Below are positions 1-11,553 of a DNA stretch of 64,000 nt, piece after piece. A model generated the notes under the pieces. It ran no database searches, was not told the origin of the DNA, and saw only the letters and a program-made list of their open reading frames with translations. The first letter of the stretch is position 1, and each line of letters begins with the position of its first letter. The stretch spans positions 6,735,001 through 6,799,000 of the forward strand of contig JAPTOF010000021.1 of assembly GCA_028554755.1 (NCBI GenBank). Reading direction: 5' to 3'. The position numbers and the translations under genes are program-made. The DNA is from Cordia subcordata. Taxonomy: Eukaryota; Streptophyta; Magnoliopsida; Boraginales; Cordiaceae.

Positions 1-87
1 GCTAGAATTTTTAGCTTATCAAAAAAAGCTGTTTTTCAAAAGCTGTTAAAAAAAGTATTTTTGAAAAAAGCCAATCCAAACGGGCCC
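1..87. repeat. End of a MITE-like DNA transposon (fragment)
   Basis: This AT-rich stretch of runs such as aaaaaagctg and aaagctgtt ends at ccaatccaaacgggccc. That is the usual look of one end of a small non-autonomous DNA transposon with a GGGCCxGTTTGG-type terminus, seen here in reverse. The other end lies outside the window, so family and target duplication cannot be settled. The complete MITE at 44086-44199 has a related terminus. Confidence 0.4.
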
Positions 88-220
88 TGAAACGGATGAA
101 GAAGCTAAAAGAAATTTGGCTAAGCTTCAACAACTAGCAAGATTAAGAGGATATGTTTGCATATACATGAGTCCAGGACCTCGATCTCCACAATCACCTG
201 CTTTTGAAGGCCTTGATTGA
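88..220 (+). CDS. Possible C-terminal exon of an unidentified gene (partial)
   Basis: One frame stays open from the MITE junction to a TGA at 218-220. It reads roughly ETDEEAKRNLAKLQQLARLR, then about 20 residues rich in Pro and Ser ending FEGLD. The first half is charged and helical in character and looks coding. I do not recognise the family. The upstream part would lie beyond the left edge, possibly interrupted by the MITE. It could also be a captured gene fragment, since everything to the right is transposon-derived. Confidence is low because only about 44 codons are visible. Confidence 0.3.
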
Positions 221-1334
221 AGAAAATCTTATCCCTATTCTCACTTCGTCATTCCCACTTCTAAATAATTTCTCTTTCAAGAACTTTGAACAAATGTTTT
301 TAACCTCTTTGGATATTTTGGCATGCATTTGAATTCATGTACTACAATTTCTAGGATTTCTTTATGGGTAATATTATTATTTTGATGGATGTTCGATATC
401 TGAATGCTTACTACTTTAATTGCAATAAATGTCATCTAATTCCCTTTATGCACAACTGTTTTAATGATGTCAAAAAGGGGAGAGAGAATAATATGTGTTA
501 TGGATGATTTGTTGCCTAGCGAATGAATCCAAGTGGGGAAGGGGTCAATTGGATTAACGAGCACAAATAAGCTATTAAAATTCTTTTTCAAATAATACCA
601 ATAATCAATGATTGCAATAGACATGTATATCAACAATCTTGAGAAATAATACTTGAAAGTAAAGAGTTTGAGAGTTAGAAGATCAAACGCAATGATTTAG
701 AGTGGTTTGAACTCCTGAGGGCCTAGTCCACTTCTTAAGATCTACCTTAAGGATTCAAGAATGTCATTAGTGAATCGACTTACTTAATACATTGTAAAAT
801 CGTAGAACAACAATCACAACACTTATTCACCACAATCACAACCCTTATTCACCACAAGGACCACATGTATTCTCCCAATACTTAAAGATTTCAATCCTTT
901 CACTAAAAAAACTGGTGGACCTTACCGATTGATAGGTACCTTAGTTGGTAGAAAACAAAAGAACATACTGGGCATATTGGCTAAGCGTTACTATTTGAGC
1001 ACCCTTGGTTGCTATATATCAGTTGACCAGCACGCTCGGTTAGTACTTAAAAAACTTTTTAAACATAGCTGTAGCAATAAATGCAACGTTTAAAACACAA
1101 CACTTACACAGTAAAAAGCAACTTTTTTGCAGATATTTGAAACCTTAATACATATAACTGTAAGATCTATAGGCTATTACCATATCTAGTTGTAGTGTCG
1201 GATTTTAAAAGACTAACCCATTAACAACTATGGTAGTGGAATCATAGCACAAAATTAAGCATTCTACACATGGGTATCAAAGCAACATGCTAAACAAAAT
1301 AAGTATAAGGCAAGAAATTATTACCATTGTAGTG
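221..1334. other. Gene-free stretch with SIRE-like and copia-like remnants
   Basis: I see no credible coding region. Positions 458-500 hold ttttaatgatgtcaaaaagg followed by a purine run, the kind of motif found in the 3' UTR of the SIRE-like element at 62298-62320. Positions 700-1334 look like the non-coding internal flank of the minus-strand copia LTR that follows. A short plus-strand string at 1270-1283 (tgggtatcaaagca) resembles an initiator-tRNA primer site but has no supporting LTR. Confidence 0.35.
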
Positions 1335-2897
1335 TGAATTGAAAAGAAATGGCCTATTGGCATAATACCTTCCTCGTATTAGCCTTCTAGTGGTCTTCTC
1401 CAGTATTTCTTTAACTCATAGCTTCGATACAATTAGCTATATAGTGGGTAAGCTAGAACAAGAGCTTAATTGAGGCTAATTAATTTAATGTGTACTCTTG
1501 GTGCTAGTGTGTGAAATCCTGAACACACTCCAAGAATAAAATGAGGTTCTCCCTCTTGGGTTATACCTATCTTGTACTATTTATAGTACTAGGCAACCCT
1601 AATAAAAATAAGGTTCCTAGAATACTATGTTTGATCATAATACCCCACCTTAATCCTTCTAGAAAGGGAATATTCCCCAGGGATTAAGATATCCCAAATA
1701 TTTCATCTCACACACTAAATATCTTTCATGTGTTCTTGGCTTATCTAATTAAGATGTCCCTAAGTTATATTAACAAGATATAGATGATCAAATCCCTTCT
1801 TAATTCTAAACTCAAATCTTAGTTAAGTAATCCACATATTTAATATACCTCAATTAATGTATCCAATAGACTAATGGCTAGTGAATGGACAAAAAGTCAT
1901 AATAACCCATGGCCCCCAAAATGACCAAAATGCCAAGCCACTGCTTCGGCGACACTAAGGCCATTTTGACCTCAGTCTATTTCCACTAAGAGACCAAAGC
2001 TGTACTTTGAGAATAATCATTGGCTAAGCAAGAGCTCGTCCCACTTTAGTAACCTCTGTCTTTGACCAACCAAGTAAAATGACCAAAAGGCCCTTTTATA
2101 TATACCTGTAGTCAAGGCTAATCCTTTCACATGCCGTCACCTCTAAGATTATATCTGGAACTTTGGAATCTGTAGTCCTATATAATGATCATCCATTAGT
2201 CACTGATCTCGATCTAGGGAATGATCCATAAGCCAAATGATGGATATACCCCCGAAGAGTAATATCAGTAGTACTAGATTTCTGGTGGTCATGTGGATTG
2301 ATCCAAGGGGATACATAAACTCTATTGTTACATATGCATGTCGCAACTAATTGGAATACAACATCTAACTACCGGGCAATGTGACCTTTCCTTTGGCACG
2401 TCAAAGTGTTATCCCTAACTTTATCGGTTTATTCACATATGCTCAAGATTAAGAGTATCTGTCATTTGGAAGCTGTCAGTATCTTGTGTTTTATATGTAA
2501 TGGAACAATTTTTAGAAGACATACTCAAGGTGCCTTATCTAATTCGTGACACACACACACTAGGAGTCCAGAAAATCATCCAATGACCTAGGTAGGTCAC
2601 TATCTCAAGGAGACTCGCGTACCATAGCCTTATCCTGGTAGAGTGCCCAACACTACCATCCGCTATGGACTACTTTATGATATCACCAAATTTAGACTTG
2701 GACCTATTGTGCGTCCAGCCTTACTGTGCACCTAAATTATTGGTTTATATCATAAGACCTTTATACATTGCATCAATGCAGAAATGGAAAGAATATGCCG
2801 TGTAAAACTCAATCATATGACAATATCATGAGCATATTTTGCCTAATATCTAGTAAACACCATGTGCTTATGGTCTTTAGGACATACACTCCCAACA
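1335..2897 (-). mobile_element. Copia-like LTR, minus strand
   Basis: Read on the minus strand it starts TGTTGGGAGTGTATGTCC at 2897, much like the TGTTAGGAAT start of the solo LTR at 36408-37963. It carries a TATA box about 250 bp before its 3' end, as that LTR does, and is of similar length (about 1.56 kb). The right end is clear. The left end is a homology-based guess at TGAATTG (1335); minus-strand sequence just beyond it contains TGGTAATAATT, a weak match to an initiator-tRNA primer site. No coding sequence of the element remains. A five-base repeat acaac lies beside the right end, but its partner is uncertain. Confidence 0.5.
1578..1586 (-). promoter_or_regulatory. TATA box of the copia-like LTR
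   Basis: The minus strand reads TATAAATAG, a good TATA box. It lies about 250 bp before the proposed LTR 3' end, the same position as the TATATAATGAG of the solo LTR at 36408-37963. It supports the minus orientation of this LTR. Confidence 0.45.
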
Positions 2898-4173
2898 ACA
2901 ACAACCACTCGCATATCAACTCTTATAAATGCTATGTAAACATTCAATTAAACATTAAATACAAAGCAAAATCAACTACGTAACTCAAGTAAAAGCAAGA
3001 TTTCATCAGATTTTGTTTGAAAAACCCTTCATACATACACACATATAAAACAATTCTCAATGATATGCAAGTTGAGTTTATACACAAAGACATTAAATGC
3101 AATCTAATATCTATATGATAAGATTTCTATTGCAGAAAGTAGGTTTATATGAAGGATATAACATATATTCTTACACATATACATATATAATTGAAGAGAC
3201 AAGTTAGATTTAAACTAAGGTATGTAAAATACTAACTAGGTTAAGTCAAAAACCATTTTTGGTTAGAAATTACTGCAGGAAAGAAGTAGACTAACATGTA
3301 TATGATACGTAATATGTTTAAGGAGAAAAGATGATCTAATTTGGAAAAATGAACTAACAACATGTAACAAAGTAAACACCATTAAGCAAATATGTGAACA
3401 AGTAAAAATATGCTCAGACAATGCAATAGAGGATTTGAGCCCAGAATAAAACTTATCCACTATGATCAATTTAACAAAGCTAAGAGGATAAGAGAATTAG
3501 ACGAGTCTTCAAGGATCTTCAAATATACTTTATGCTTCAAGACTTCAAGTTTATTCCATGCTCAAGAGTCCTTCATTTACGCCATGATGTCAATTAATTA
3601 CCTTTATATGAATATGCAATATATCTTCCAAGACAACTATTAGTCATGGAGAAATTATAATTATAATTATTACATCATCAAAATATAAAAAATGGAAATA
3701 GGTCCAATATGTGTATTATGGATAAATTGATATTAATATAAGTGCTTGTTATAGATACATGTGTTGTAAATGAATTATGAAGATATAGAGACATAAAGTG
3801 CTTGACATGAAATGATTGATGTTTTGAAGCTATCTTTATGAGTGATACTGAGAGAGATATGTCTTGAAAATTCTTAATATGAAATGATTGATGTTTTGAA
3901 TCTATATTTATGGATGATTGAAGAGAGATATATGTGTTGAAGTGCTTTAAATTGAGCATATAAGAAGGGCATTAAATTGGGTTGATTAAGGGTGCTCGAA
4001 TTTTTGGTTAATATGCTTTAAAAGGCACATATATACCTGGCTGGTAATACATGTTTTGAGGGGAGTTGAACCTATTGAAGACTCCATGTGGTTAAGTTAT
4101 TAATATGCATATTAACAGGGGAGCTATTGCTCTTACACTTCATTCATTGCATGCTTTAAAGTGTTAAGTCTAA
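2898..4173 (+). mobile_element. SIRE-like copia 3' UTR remnant (SIRE0)
   Basis: This is non-coding AT-rich sequence just upstream of the El1 insertion. Its order of motifs (an aggggag-type purine run, a gaaaactcc-like stretch, then after El1 a tcatcatcaaaaaagggag tract) parallels the 3' UTR of the SIRE-like element at 62400-62521. It is therefore taken as the 3' UTR of the outermost element, SIRE0, whose LTR begins at 11519. The short ORFs here show no recognisable protein. The part before about 3700 is poorly supported. Confidence 0.4.
3807..3950 (+). repeat. Two tandem 72-bp imperfect repeats
   Basis: The string atgaaatgattgatgttttg occurs at 3807 and again 72 bp later, each followed by a similar block ending in a gagagatat-type purine run and ttgaa. 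It is a local tandem duplication inside the SIRE0 3' UTR remnant with no coding content. Confidence 0.6.
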
Positions 4174-4178
4174 TACAT

Positions 4179-4584
4179 TGATGTAGCCCAGAATTTTATT
4201 ATTTTAGTTAGTAATTAAAATTGGTTAGGATTTAGAATTTGTTATTTATTAATGAGTTCTAGTTATATTAAGAATATTTTATTACCTATTTTGTTATGGA
4301 AAGGGTTGGTAGAAGTTTTAATTTCCTAACTAGTTTTAGTTTCCCATTTAGTTTTATATTCCTATTTAGTTTTAATTTCCTATTTAGTTTTGGAATTCTA
4401 GCCTATATATAGATGTGAAAGCTTTCATTGTTAAATAACTTTTTTCAGAATTATTCAATAATATTTTTATTCCCTCTCTTAGGGTTTATTATCTATGGGA
4501 TTTCTTGGCTAATTTTAGTCTTGAAATTGAGCTCCTTGATTCTCCTACTTTCTTGTTTATGTTCTCCAAATATCCGCTGCATTA
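4179..4584 (+). repeat. 5' LTR of El1
   Basis: It matches the 3' LTR at 11089-11466 from TGATGTAGCCCAGAATTTT through a closing catta (catca in the 3' copy). A TATA-like tatatatag lies near 4394. The two LTRs differ by many substitutions and some short deletions, so the insertion is not recent. Confidence 0.9.
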
Positions 4585-4586
4585 GT

Positions 4587-4598
4587 TGGTATCAGAGC
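4587..4598 (+). other. Primer binding site of El1 (initiator Met-tRNA)
   Basis: TGGTATCAGAGC, two bases after the LTR end, is an exact match to the standard plant initiator Met-tRNA primer site. Confidence 0.9.
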
Positions 4599-4627
4599 TA
4601 GGTTTTTCTTCAGTTAATCTCAAGTTG

Positions 4628-5740
4628 ATGCCTCTAAGGAGAGGAAGAGGTCGTGTTGTAGCAGCTAGAGTTCTTTCCCCTGATCAACAACAACAAGATG
4701 GAGAAATACAAGAGTTGAGAAGACAAGTTGTAGCCTTAACTCAGCGTCTTGTGCAACTTGAAATTCCAACTCATGATGGTGATGATGATGAGTCAGAGGA
4801 AGAAATAATTGAAAACCTGTTTCATAATTGTGCATAATGAGAAGTGCCTTATGTATGGGAATAATGAAAGTGGGATGGAAGTTTTAAAATTGAAATCCCT
4901 GAATTCAATGAAGGAATTCAAGTAGAAGAATTTATTGATTGGTTGGCTGGAGTTGAGATGATCTTTGATTTTAAAGATGGTCCTGAAAATAAAAACATGA
5001 AATTAGTAACTTTAAGATTGAGAGGGCGTCCATATGCATGGTGGGATCAACTTAATTTAACACGCCAAAAAAAAGGAAAGTCAAAAATTTTAGATTGAGA
5101 AAAGATGAAAAGAAGTTGCACGAAAAATTTCTACCTTTCAATTTTGTCCAAATCATGCATCAAAGGTTGCAAAACCTTTGTCAAGGCAACTTCACTATTA
5201 ATGAATACACAGAAGAGTTTTATCAATTAATAGCGTGCAATGACTTATCTGAGAATGAGGAATAGTTGGTAGTAAGATATTTTGGTGGGCTCAAGCAAAA
5301 CATTCAAGACACACTCGCTATGCACAATTTTTGGATTGTTTCAAAAGTGTTCTAATATGCGTTAGTTGTAGAAACACAACAAAATAGGGGCAACAACCGG
5401 GCTAGAAATAATCGTGATTTTATGACCTGGATTGCAAACCAAAATCAACAAGGTCAAGGAAGGGGTTTTGACAACCATGAGACACAAACAGGTGCAGCGA
5501 GTAATTTAGCAAATCAAACATCTAATGTAGCCCAAATTATAGAAATCAAGTAGTGGTTCAGCAAATCGTTACTACAATTGTGGGGATCCTAATTATAAAT
5601 TTGTTGAATGTAGAAAAAAACAATAGCAGAGAAAGGAAGAATTTGTTGATGGTGAATGATAATTAAGAAAATGAAGAAGAAGAAGAAGAGCCTTAAAGTT
5701 ATGAAGATGATGAAGCTGATGCGGTATTCGGAGATGTTGG
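4628..5740 (+). pseudogene. Decayed gag of El1
   Basis: The ATG at 4628 opens MPLRRGRGRVVAARVLSP, a basic N-terminus followed by a Gln-rich helix. After stops near 4835 the same protein continues in pieces: EFNEGIQVEEFIDWLAGVE and then LRGRPYAWWDQL, the plant gypsy gag signature with its YAWWD motif. A frameshift or stop occurs about every 200-300 bp. It is followed by an acidic linker (5680-5740) and then protease. It would have encoded the capsid protein; it is certainly not functional now. Confidence 0.75.
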
Positions 5741-5750
5741 TGAGTCTCTT

Positions 5751-8309
5751 GTGGTCCGAAAAAGCGTTATTGCTCTAAAACAAGATTCTGTGGATGATTG
5801 GCTATGTACTAACATTTTTCACACTACTTACACAATTGGTAGAAAAGTGTGTAAGCTTATCATTGATAATGGAAGTTGTGAAAATATCATATCTGAAGAG
5901 GCTGTTTACAAACTAAGTTTGCAAGTAGAGCCACACCCTCTACCTTACAAGTTTACATGGTTCAAAAAGGGGAGTGAGGTACTTGTTACTAAACAATGTC
6001 TCATTTCTTTTTCTATTGGTAATAAATACTTTGATAAGGTGCTTTGTGATGTTGTGGCTATGGATGTACGTCACATGTTATTAGGTAGACCTTGGCAATT
6101 TGATCGTAATGTGAAACATGATAGTAGGAAAAATACTTATATGTTTTATAAAGACAATAGGAAGATTATTCTAGTTCCTACTAAAGATGAGAGTGTGTCA
6201 AAACAAAAGAAATCAGATTCTGTTAATTTTCTTTCTATGGCCAAATTTGCTAAAGAGTTGGAGGAATCTGGAATTGCCTTCACTTTGATTGGAAAAGAAA
6301 TATCATCCCTCAGCGCTATACCAGATGAGGTGCAACCTATTCTTGATGAGTTTAGTGATGTCATGCCTGATGAACTACCACCAAGATTACCTCTAACGCG
6401 AGATGTACAACATTGTATTGACTTGATTATAGGTGCAAGTTTGCCGAATAAAGCTCACTATCGGATGAGTCCAAAACAACAAGAAAAATTGAATAGACAA
6501 GCGAGTGAACTTTTAGAAAGAGGTTACGTTCATGAAAGCATGAGCCTTTGTCCAGTTCCAGCATTATTAGTTCCAAAGAAGGATAGAAGTTGGCACATAT
6601 GCATTGATAGCACAGCAATTAATAAGATTACAATCAAGTAAAGATTTTTTATTTCCAGACTTGATGACATGTTGGATCACTTAACATCTGTCAAGATCTT
6701 TTCGAAGATAGATTTAAGAAGTGGATATCACCAAATTTGTATTCGCTTATGTGACGAATGGAAAACTATATTCAAGACAAGAGATGGGTTGTATGAATGG
6801 TTGGTCATGCCTTTTTGAATGCCCCTAGTACATTTATAAGAGTAATGAATCTTTTCTTGAAACCATTTATAGGGAAGTTCATGGTGGTTTACTTTGATGA
6901 TATTCTAATTTACAGTCCCTCTAATAAACTACAAAAAGAACATCTATGGATGGTGTTGATTACCTTGAAGCAAGAAAAGCTTTATATTAACCTCAAAAAA
7001 TGTTCATTTATGACTGAAAAAGTTATCTTTTTCTTTTATAGGCCTAGAGGCTGATGCATCAAAAGTGCAAGTAGTTCTTGATTGGCCACAACCTTCGAGT
7101 GTGCATGATGTCTGTAGTTTTTATGGTTTGGCATCATTCTATCACAGATTCATTTAGAATTTCAGCACTATTACAGTTCCCATTATTGAATGCATAAAGA
7201 AGGGAGTTTTTAAATGGACTTCTGAAGCAGTGGAAAGCTTTAAGTTACTCAAAAAGAAGTTATCAGTAGCCCCTGTCTTAGTATTACCAAATTTCGAGAA
7301 AATCTTTGAGGTAGATTATGATGCTTTTCATGTTGGAATTGGAGCTGTTCGAAGTCAAGAAGGAAGACCAATTACTTACTACAGTGAAAAGCTAAATGGT
7401 GCTAGATTGCGTTACTCAATATATGACATTGAGTTCTTTGCAATTATGTAGACATTAAGGCACTGGAAGCACTACCTTCTTCTAAGGGAGTTTATCTTAC
7501 ACTCGAATCATGAAGCTTTGAAATATCTTAACTCCCAAAAGAGTCTAAATTTGAGGCATGCTAAGTGGACTTCATTTTTGCAAGGCTTTACTTTTACATT
7601 AAGACACAAGGTTGGAGTTCCTAACCATGTTGTTGATGCCTTAAGTAGGCGTTTTTCTCCATTATCAACTATGCAAGTTTATGTTATGGGGTTCGACACG
7701 TTCAAGGAACTTTACTCTGAAGATGTGTACTTCGGGTCAATCGTTAAAGAAGTCTAGGATATGGCACATGATGATTTTACATTGCATCGTGGATTTCTCT
7801 TTAAAGGTACCAAATTATGCATTCCAGATTGTTCTGTTAAGAGAAGATCATTCAAAAATTGCATGGTGATGGGCATTTTAGTAGGGACAAGACATTGAGA
7901 CTTGTTGAAGCTTTTTACTTTTGGCCAAAATCGAAGCGTTATATCGCTAGATATGTGGATAGATGCCATATTTGTCAAGTCTCTAAGGGGTGCTATGAAA
8001 AATACAGGTCTTTGCATACCACTGCCAGTACCAACCTCACCTTGGACTGATATTACCATGGATTTTATTCTTGGATTGCCGTGCACACAAAGAGGTATGG
8101 ATTCAATTTTCATTGTTGTGGATAGATTTTCCAAAGTGGCTCACTTCATTCCTTATAGGAAAACCATGGATGCTTCCAATATTGCCAATCTCTTCTTCAA
8201 AGAGATTGTTCGTTTACATGGGATTCCACAATTGAAGCATGATTTTGCTAGATATGTGGATAGATGCCATATTTTTCAAGTCTTTAACAGTGCTACGACA
8301 AATGCAGGT
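5751..8309 (+). pseudogene. Decayed pol of El1, first part (PR-RT-RH-IN)
   Basis: Protease is seen as IIDNGSCENIIS near 5860, where the usual DSG is DNG. RT runs from about 6340 with PVPALLVPKKDRSW, a stop at 6639, and [12 protein letters not shown] near 6890 with its FDD intact. RNase H follows from 7280 ([32 protein letters not shown]). Integrase begins near 7859 (GDGHFSRDKT and CHICQVSKG for the zinc-binding region, then [12 protein letters not shown] with the first catalytic Asp). At least four frameshifts or stops separate these blocks. The last 60 bp begin a second copy of an integrase segment, which the solo LTR then splits. Confidence 0.85.
7946..8236 (+). repeat. Integrase segment of El1, first copy of an internal duplication
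   Basis: The sequence from gctagatatgtggatagatg to gggattccacaa recurs at 8247-8309 plus 10159-10381, interrupted there by the solo LTR. The copies differ by scattered substitutions. Normal elements have this integrase segment once. Confidence 0.75.
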
Positions 8310-10153
8310 TGATGTGTCTCTCGAGTGCAGGCTCTAAAGACCCTCAAGTGCACGGATCTATGCAGTGTAGTTTGTGCAAGAATGGGTGTCGAACCACAGG
8401 GAGGCTATGTTGTGGGATGGATTCTACGTGTGTGTTCTAGAGATTGCTAAAAAGGAAACTTAAACTAACTATTTTTGGTGTTTTTGGATGGTTGGGAGCT
8501 CTAACTAAAGTAAATAAAACTACTCTATGGGAATGGGAAATATGGAAACAAGCTATCTAGAGAGAGCTAACAAATGGAAGGGATTAGGGTGACATCTACT
8601 TTTTAATGGGCGATCCTAGATTCCAATACTATGGGATTACATGAAATGGCTTAATCATCAATTGCTCTTTTACTAGGTTGCTTAGTTAATATCCTAATTT
8701 CTCCCTAGGACTCAGTGCAGGTCCGTCTCTAGGCAGCACCTCCTATAGCTACGGCGTAGTCCTTATGACCTAGGGCCTTAAGAATAACTAACTAGCTTCC
8801 TAGGTGACCTAGAACAAACCTAACTTAGCATCTAAATCATTGGCCGTATTTAAAGCCAAGACGTAGTGTCACTAGAGTTGACTAAATCTACCCGAAATGC
8901 TATTGGTTGGATTTAAAGCCAAAAGAGACTCGATTTAGACTAACCTTTAATTGTGCTTTGTCATTCTAGGGTCACAATAGTGGGATTTGACCTATTAACA
9001 CATTCATACATGCTCTAAGCCAAGGTGTTTGTGAATAAAGGGACCTATTCAACTACCAAACATCGCCATGTTCAGATTACACCATTAAAAGCACTTTTGA
9101 ACCAACATGTATGTAATATTGAGGTCATATTTACAACTAGACATGCAAACATACACATGGACATGAATATAAGCAATACCCACTTCATAAGATCCACACA
9201 TAAACACATAGACATGATTATAGAATGAATTAGAGGTATTTAGTAGCACATAGACTTCAACTTATACATATGTAACTCTCATAGGCATATTATCGAACAC
9301 CTAGACATGTATTGAGCAATATTAATTTACAAGAAGAACATAGCATATGTATATACATTAATCCATTGAATCCCATAATATAGAAGCATAGAATCAACCC
9401 ATTACACAAGTGAACAAATCTACTCAAACATAATATAATAGAGGATGAAAGAGAGAATAGAAAACTCCCCTTCCATCCTAGCAATTCTTGTACAAATTCC
9501 TTGAGTAGCCTTTGTTCCAAGTAAGCTTAAAGCTAAGTGAAAAGTGTGTGAGTGTGTGTGTGTTAGAGATGGGTGAAAGAGGAATTAGGGTTTGGGAGAG
9601 GGGTGTGAAAGAATATAACTTAAATTCATTACAAAATAACCAAAAGCGGGCTTATATAGCTAATTTCTGCGACTACCAGAACACTCTACTAGAGCATCGA
9701 TACCAAGGGGTCTCTATTCCAGTAGTAGAAGTATGCGTTCTATTTTTGGTAGAATAGTGAGCCGGTACACCAATACTTTGAAGCCAGTGTTCCAGTAGTG
9801 TCTCTTTGCCTCTTTTGGTTTCGTTTTAGCTCTGTTTTGCTTCCAATTGTCTTGACCTTTGTCTAGAAGCCTCCAAACTTGATTTTCTTCCACTTTTCAT
9901 CTTCAATTATGCTTCCAATCCTTGTTCAAACAATCTCCATCTTCGTTGATTTCAAACAATCCTCAATCTCACATATAACATCCAAAACAAGCCATTAATG
10001 TAGTATTTACCCTTTAAACTCAACTATGTACAGTTGTATACACTTAAGCTTATACCTAGCACAAGTACTACATTAATGCAACTATTAAGCTCAATAAACC
10101 TCCAAAATATAGACAAATAACAATTCAAACACACATAAAAACACAACACATCA
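8310..10153 (-). mobile_element. Solo LTR of the Athila-type El2 family
   Basis: This 1844-bp LTR on the minus strand starts TGATGTGTTGTGTTTTTATG and ends GAGACACATCA. The start is the same as the El2 5' LTR, and the end resembles that of the El2 3' LTR. A perfect target duplication, caggt, flanks it at 8305-8309 and 10154-10158. It has no internal region, so it is what remains after recombination between two LTRs. On the minus strand a TATATAAG box lies at 9652-9659, and two of the TTTAAA-loop hairpins described for El3 lie near 8845-8920. The ORFs inside it are chance. Confidence 0.9.
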
Positions 10154-10158
10154 CAGGT

Positions 10159-11088
10159 CTTTATATGTCACTGCCAGTACCAACCTCACCTTGGATTGAT
10201 ATTAGCATGGATTTTGTTCTTGGATTGCTGTGTACACAAAGAGGTATGGATTCGGTTTCGGTTGTTGTGGATAGATTTTCCAAAATGGCTTATTTCGTTC
10301 CTTGCAGGAAAACCATGGATGCTTCCAATATTGCCAATCTCTTCTTCAAAGAGATTGTTCGTTTACATGGGATTCCACAATCTATTACTTTTGATCAAGA
10401 TCACAAGTTTGTTAGCCATTTTTGGAGAACTTTATGGAAAGAAAATGGCCACAAGTTTAAATTTTAGTTCTGCTTATCATTCTCAAACTGACGGTCAAAC
10501 AGAAGTGACCAACAGGAGTTTGGGCAATCTCATTCAGAGCATAGTTGGCACCAATTTTAAATAGTGGGATATTGTGCTGCCACAAGTTGAATTTGCTTTC
10601 AATTGGACTATCAATAGAACAAATAAACAAAGTCCTTTCAAGGTTGTCTATGGTTAGAATCCGAGTAGCCCATTGGATTTGGTGCCAATTCCTTACAAAG
10701 GTAAATTTAGTGGAAAAGCTGAGTACTTAGCGAAGCATATCAAGTTAATTCATGAGCAAGTTCGAGAGAGAATTGAGGCCAACAATGCAACTTATAAACA
10801 AGTTTCTGACAAGCGACGACAATGTGTTGTGTTTGAAGTTGAAGACTACGTGCTATTTTGACAAGTGATTTTTACCCTATTAGAGAATACTATAAGCTTA
10901 GTGCTCGGAAGATTAGACCTTGTAAGATTGTTGAGAAGATAAATGATAAGGTCTATCACTTGGAGGTTCTTAATTATGTTACTACTTCAAATGCTTTCAA
11001 TGTCAAGCATCTTGTTCTGTATCATGGAGATTTGGTCGACGATAGTGGTGACAACTCGATGATGAGTTTTTTTTACACCTGGGGAGAC
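10159..11088 (+). pseudogene. Decayed pol of El1, second part (integrase C-terminus)
   Basis: Integrase resumes after the solo [22 protein letters not shown], then [19 protein letters not shown], the second Asp in TFDQDHKF, and SAYHSQTDGQTEVTNRSLGN with the catalytic Glu. The C-terminal part reads FAFNWTINRTNKQSPFKVVY, then KIRPCKIVEKINDKVYHLEV and FNVKHLVLYHGD. Several frameshifts and stops are present. The protein ends near 11090, where the 3' LTR starts. No chromodomain is evident after FNVKHL. Confidence 0.85.
11081..11088 (+). other. Polypurine tract of El1
   Basis: The short purine run ggggaga directly precedes the 3' LTR start (11089). This is where plus-strand DNA synthesis is primed. 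Confidence 0.6.
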
Positions 11089-11466
11089 TGATGCAGCCCA
11101 GAATTTTATTATTTTAATTAGTAACTAAAACTGGTTAGGATTTAGAATTTGTTATTTATTATTGAGTCCTAGTTATATTAGGATTAGTTTATTACCTATT
11201 TTGTTATGGAAAGGATTGATAGAAGTTTTAATTTCCTAATTAGTTTTAGTTTTCTATTTAGTTTTTATTTAGTTTTGGATTTCTAGCTTATATACAGGGG
11301 TGAAAGCTTTCATTATTATATAAATTTTTCAAAATTATTCAATAATATTTTTATTCCTCTCTCAGGCTTATTATCTATGGGATTTCTCGGCTAATTTTAG
11401 CCTTAAAATTGAGCTCCTTGATTCTCCTACTTTCTTGTTTATGTTCTCAAAATATCTGCTACATCA
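11089..11466 (+). repeat. 3' LTR of El1
   Basis: It pairs with the LTR at 4179-4584, starting TGATGCAGCCCAG and ending ctacatca. It is 28 bp shorter, mainly from a loss in the run of gttttaatttcc-like units. The target duplication tacat follows. Confidence 0.9.
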
Positions 11467-11471
11467 TACAT

Positions 11472-11553
11472 GTATTTATAAATTACATATGTGTTTGTCA
11501 TCATCAAAAAAGGGAGATTGTTTGCACATATATGCATGTTTTGATGGTGAGCA
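11472..11553 (+). mobile_element. SIRE0: polypurine tract and first 35 bp of its LTR
   Basis: After the El1 target duplication the outer element resumes with tcatcatcaaaaaagggag (purine tract, about 11499-11518) and TGTTTGCACATATATGCATG (LTR start at 11519). The same arrangement is seen at 62497-62541 in the SIRE-like element on the right. The LTR is then cut by the copia-type LTR A and everything nested in it, and continues at 38765. Confidence 0.65.

Larger units (their letters stand above)
4179..11466 (+). mobile_element. El1: Ty3/gypsy chromovirus-like retrotransposon
   Basis: The element has two LTRs (406 and 378 bp) starting TGATGYAGCCCAGAATTTT and a perfect 5-bp target duplication, tacat, at 4174-4178 and 11467-11471. 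A primer site for initiator Met-tRNA directly follows the 5' LTR. Gag, protease, RT, RNase H and integrase can be followed in order but are broken by frameshifts and stops. The pol sequence is of the CRM/Galadriel style (AINKITIK in RT; a [19 protein letters not shown] stretch in integrase). I see no clear chromodomain after integrase, and I cannot fix the clade. A solo LTR of another family is inserted in its integrase. Confidence 0.9.

Noticed and set aside
1270..1283. tgggtatcaaagca as an initiator-tRNA primer site on the plus strand
   Set aside because: It has an extra G and a mismatch, no plus-strand LTR ends in front of it, and no gag follows.
3410..3643. Plus-strand ORF of 77 codons, with minus-strand ORFs at 3263-3469 and 3678-3959
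   Set aside because: They lie in AT-rich transposon 3' UTR remnant, have biased composition and show no domain; the 3678-3959 ORF owes its openness to the tandem repeat.
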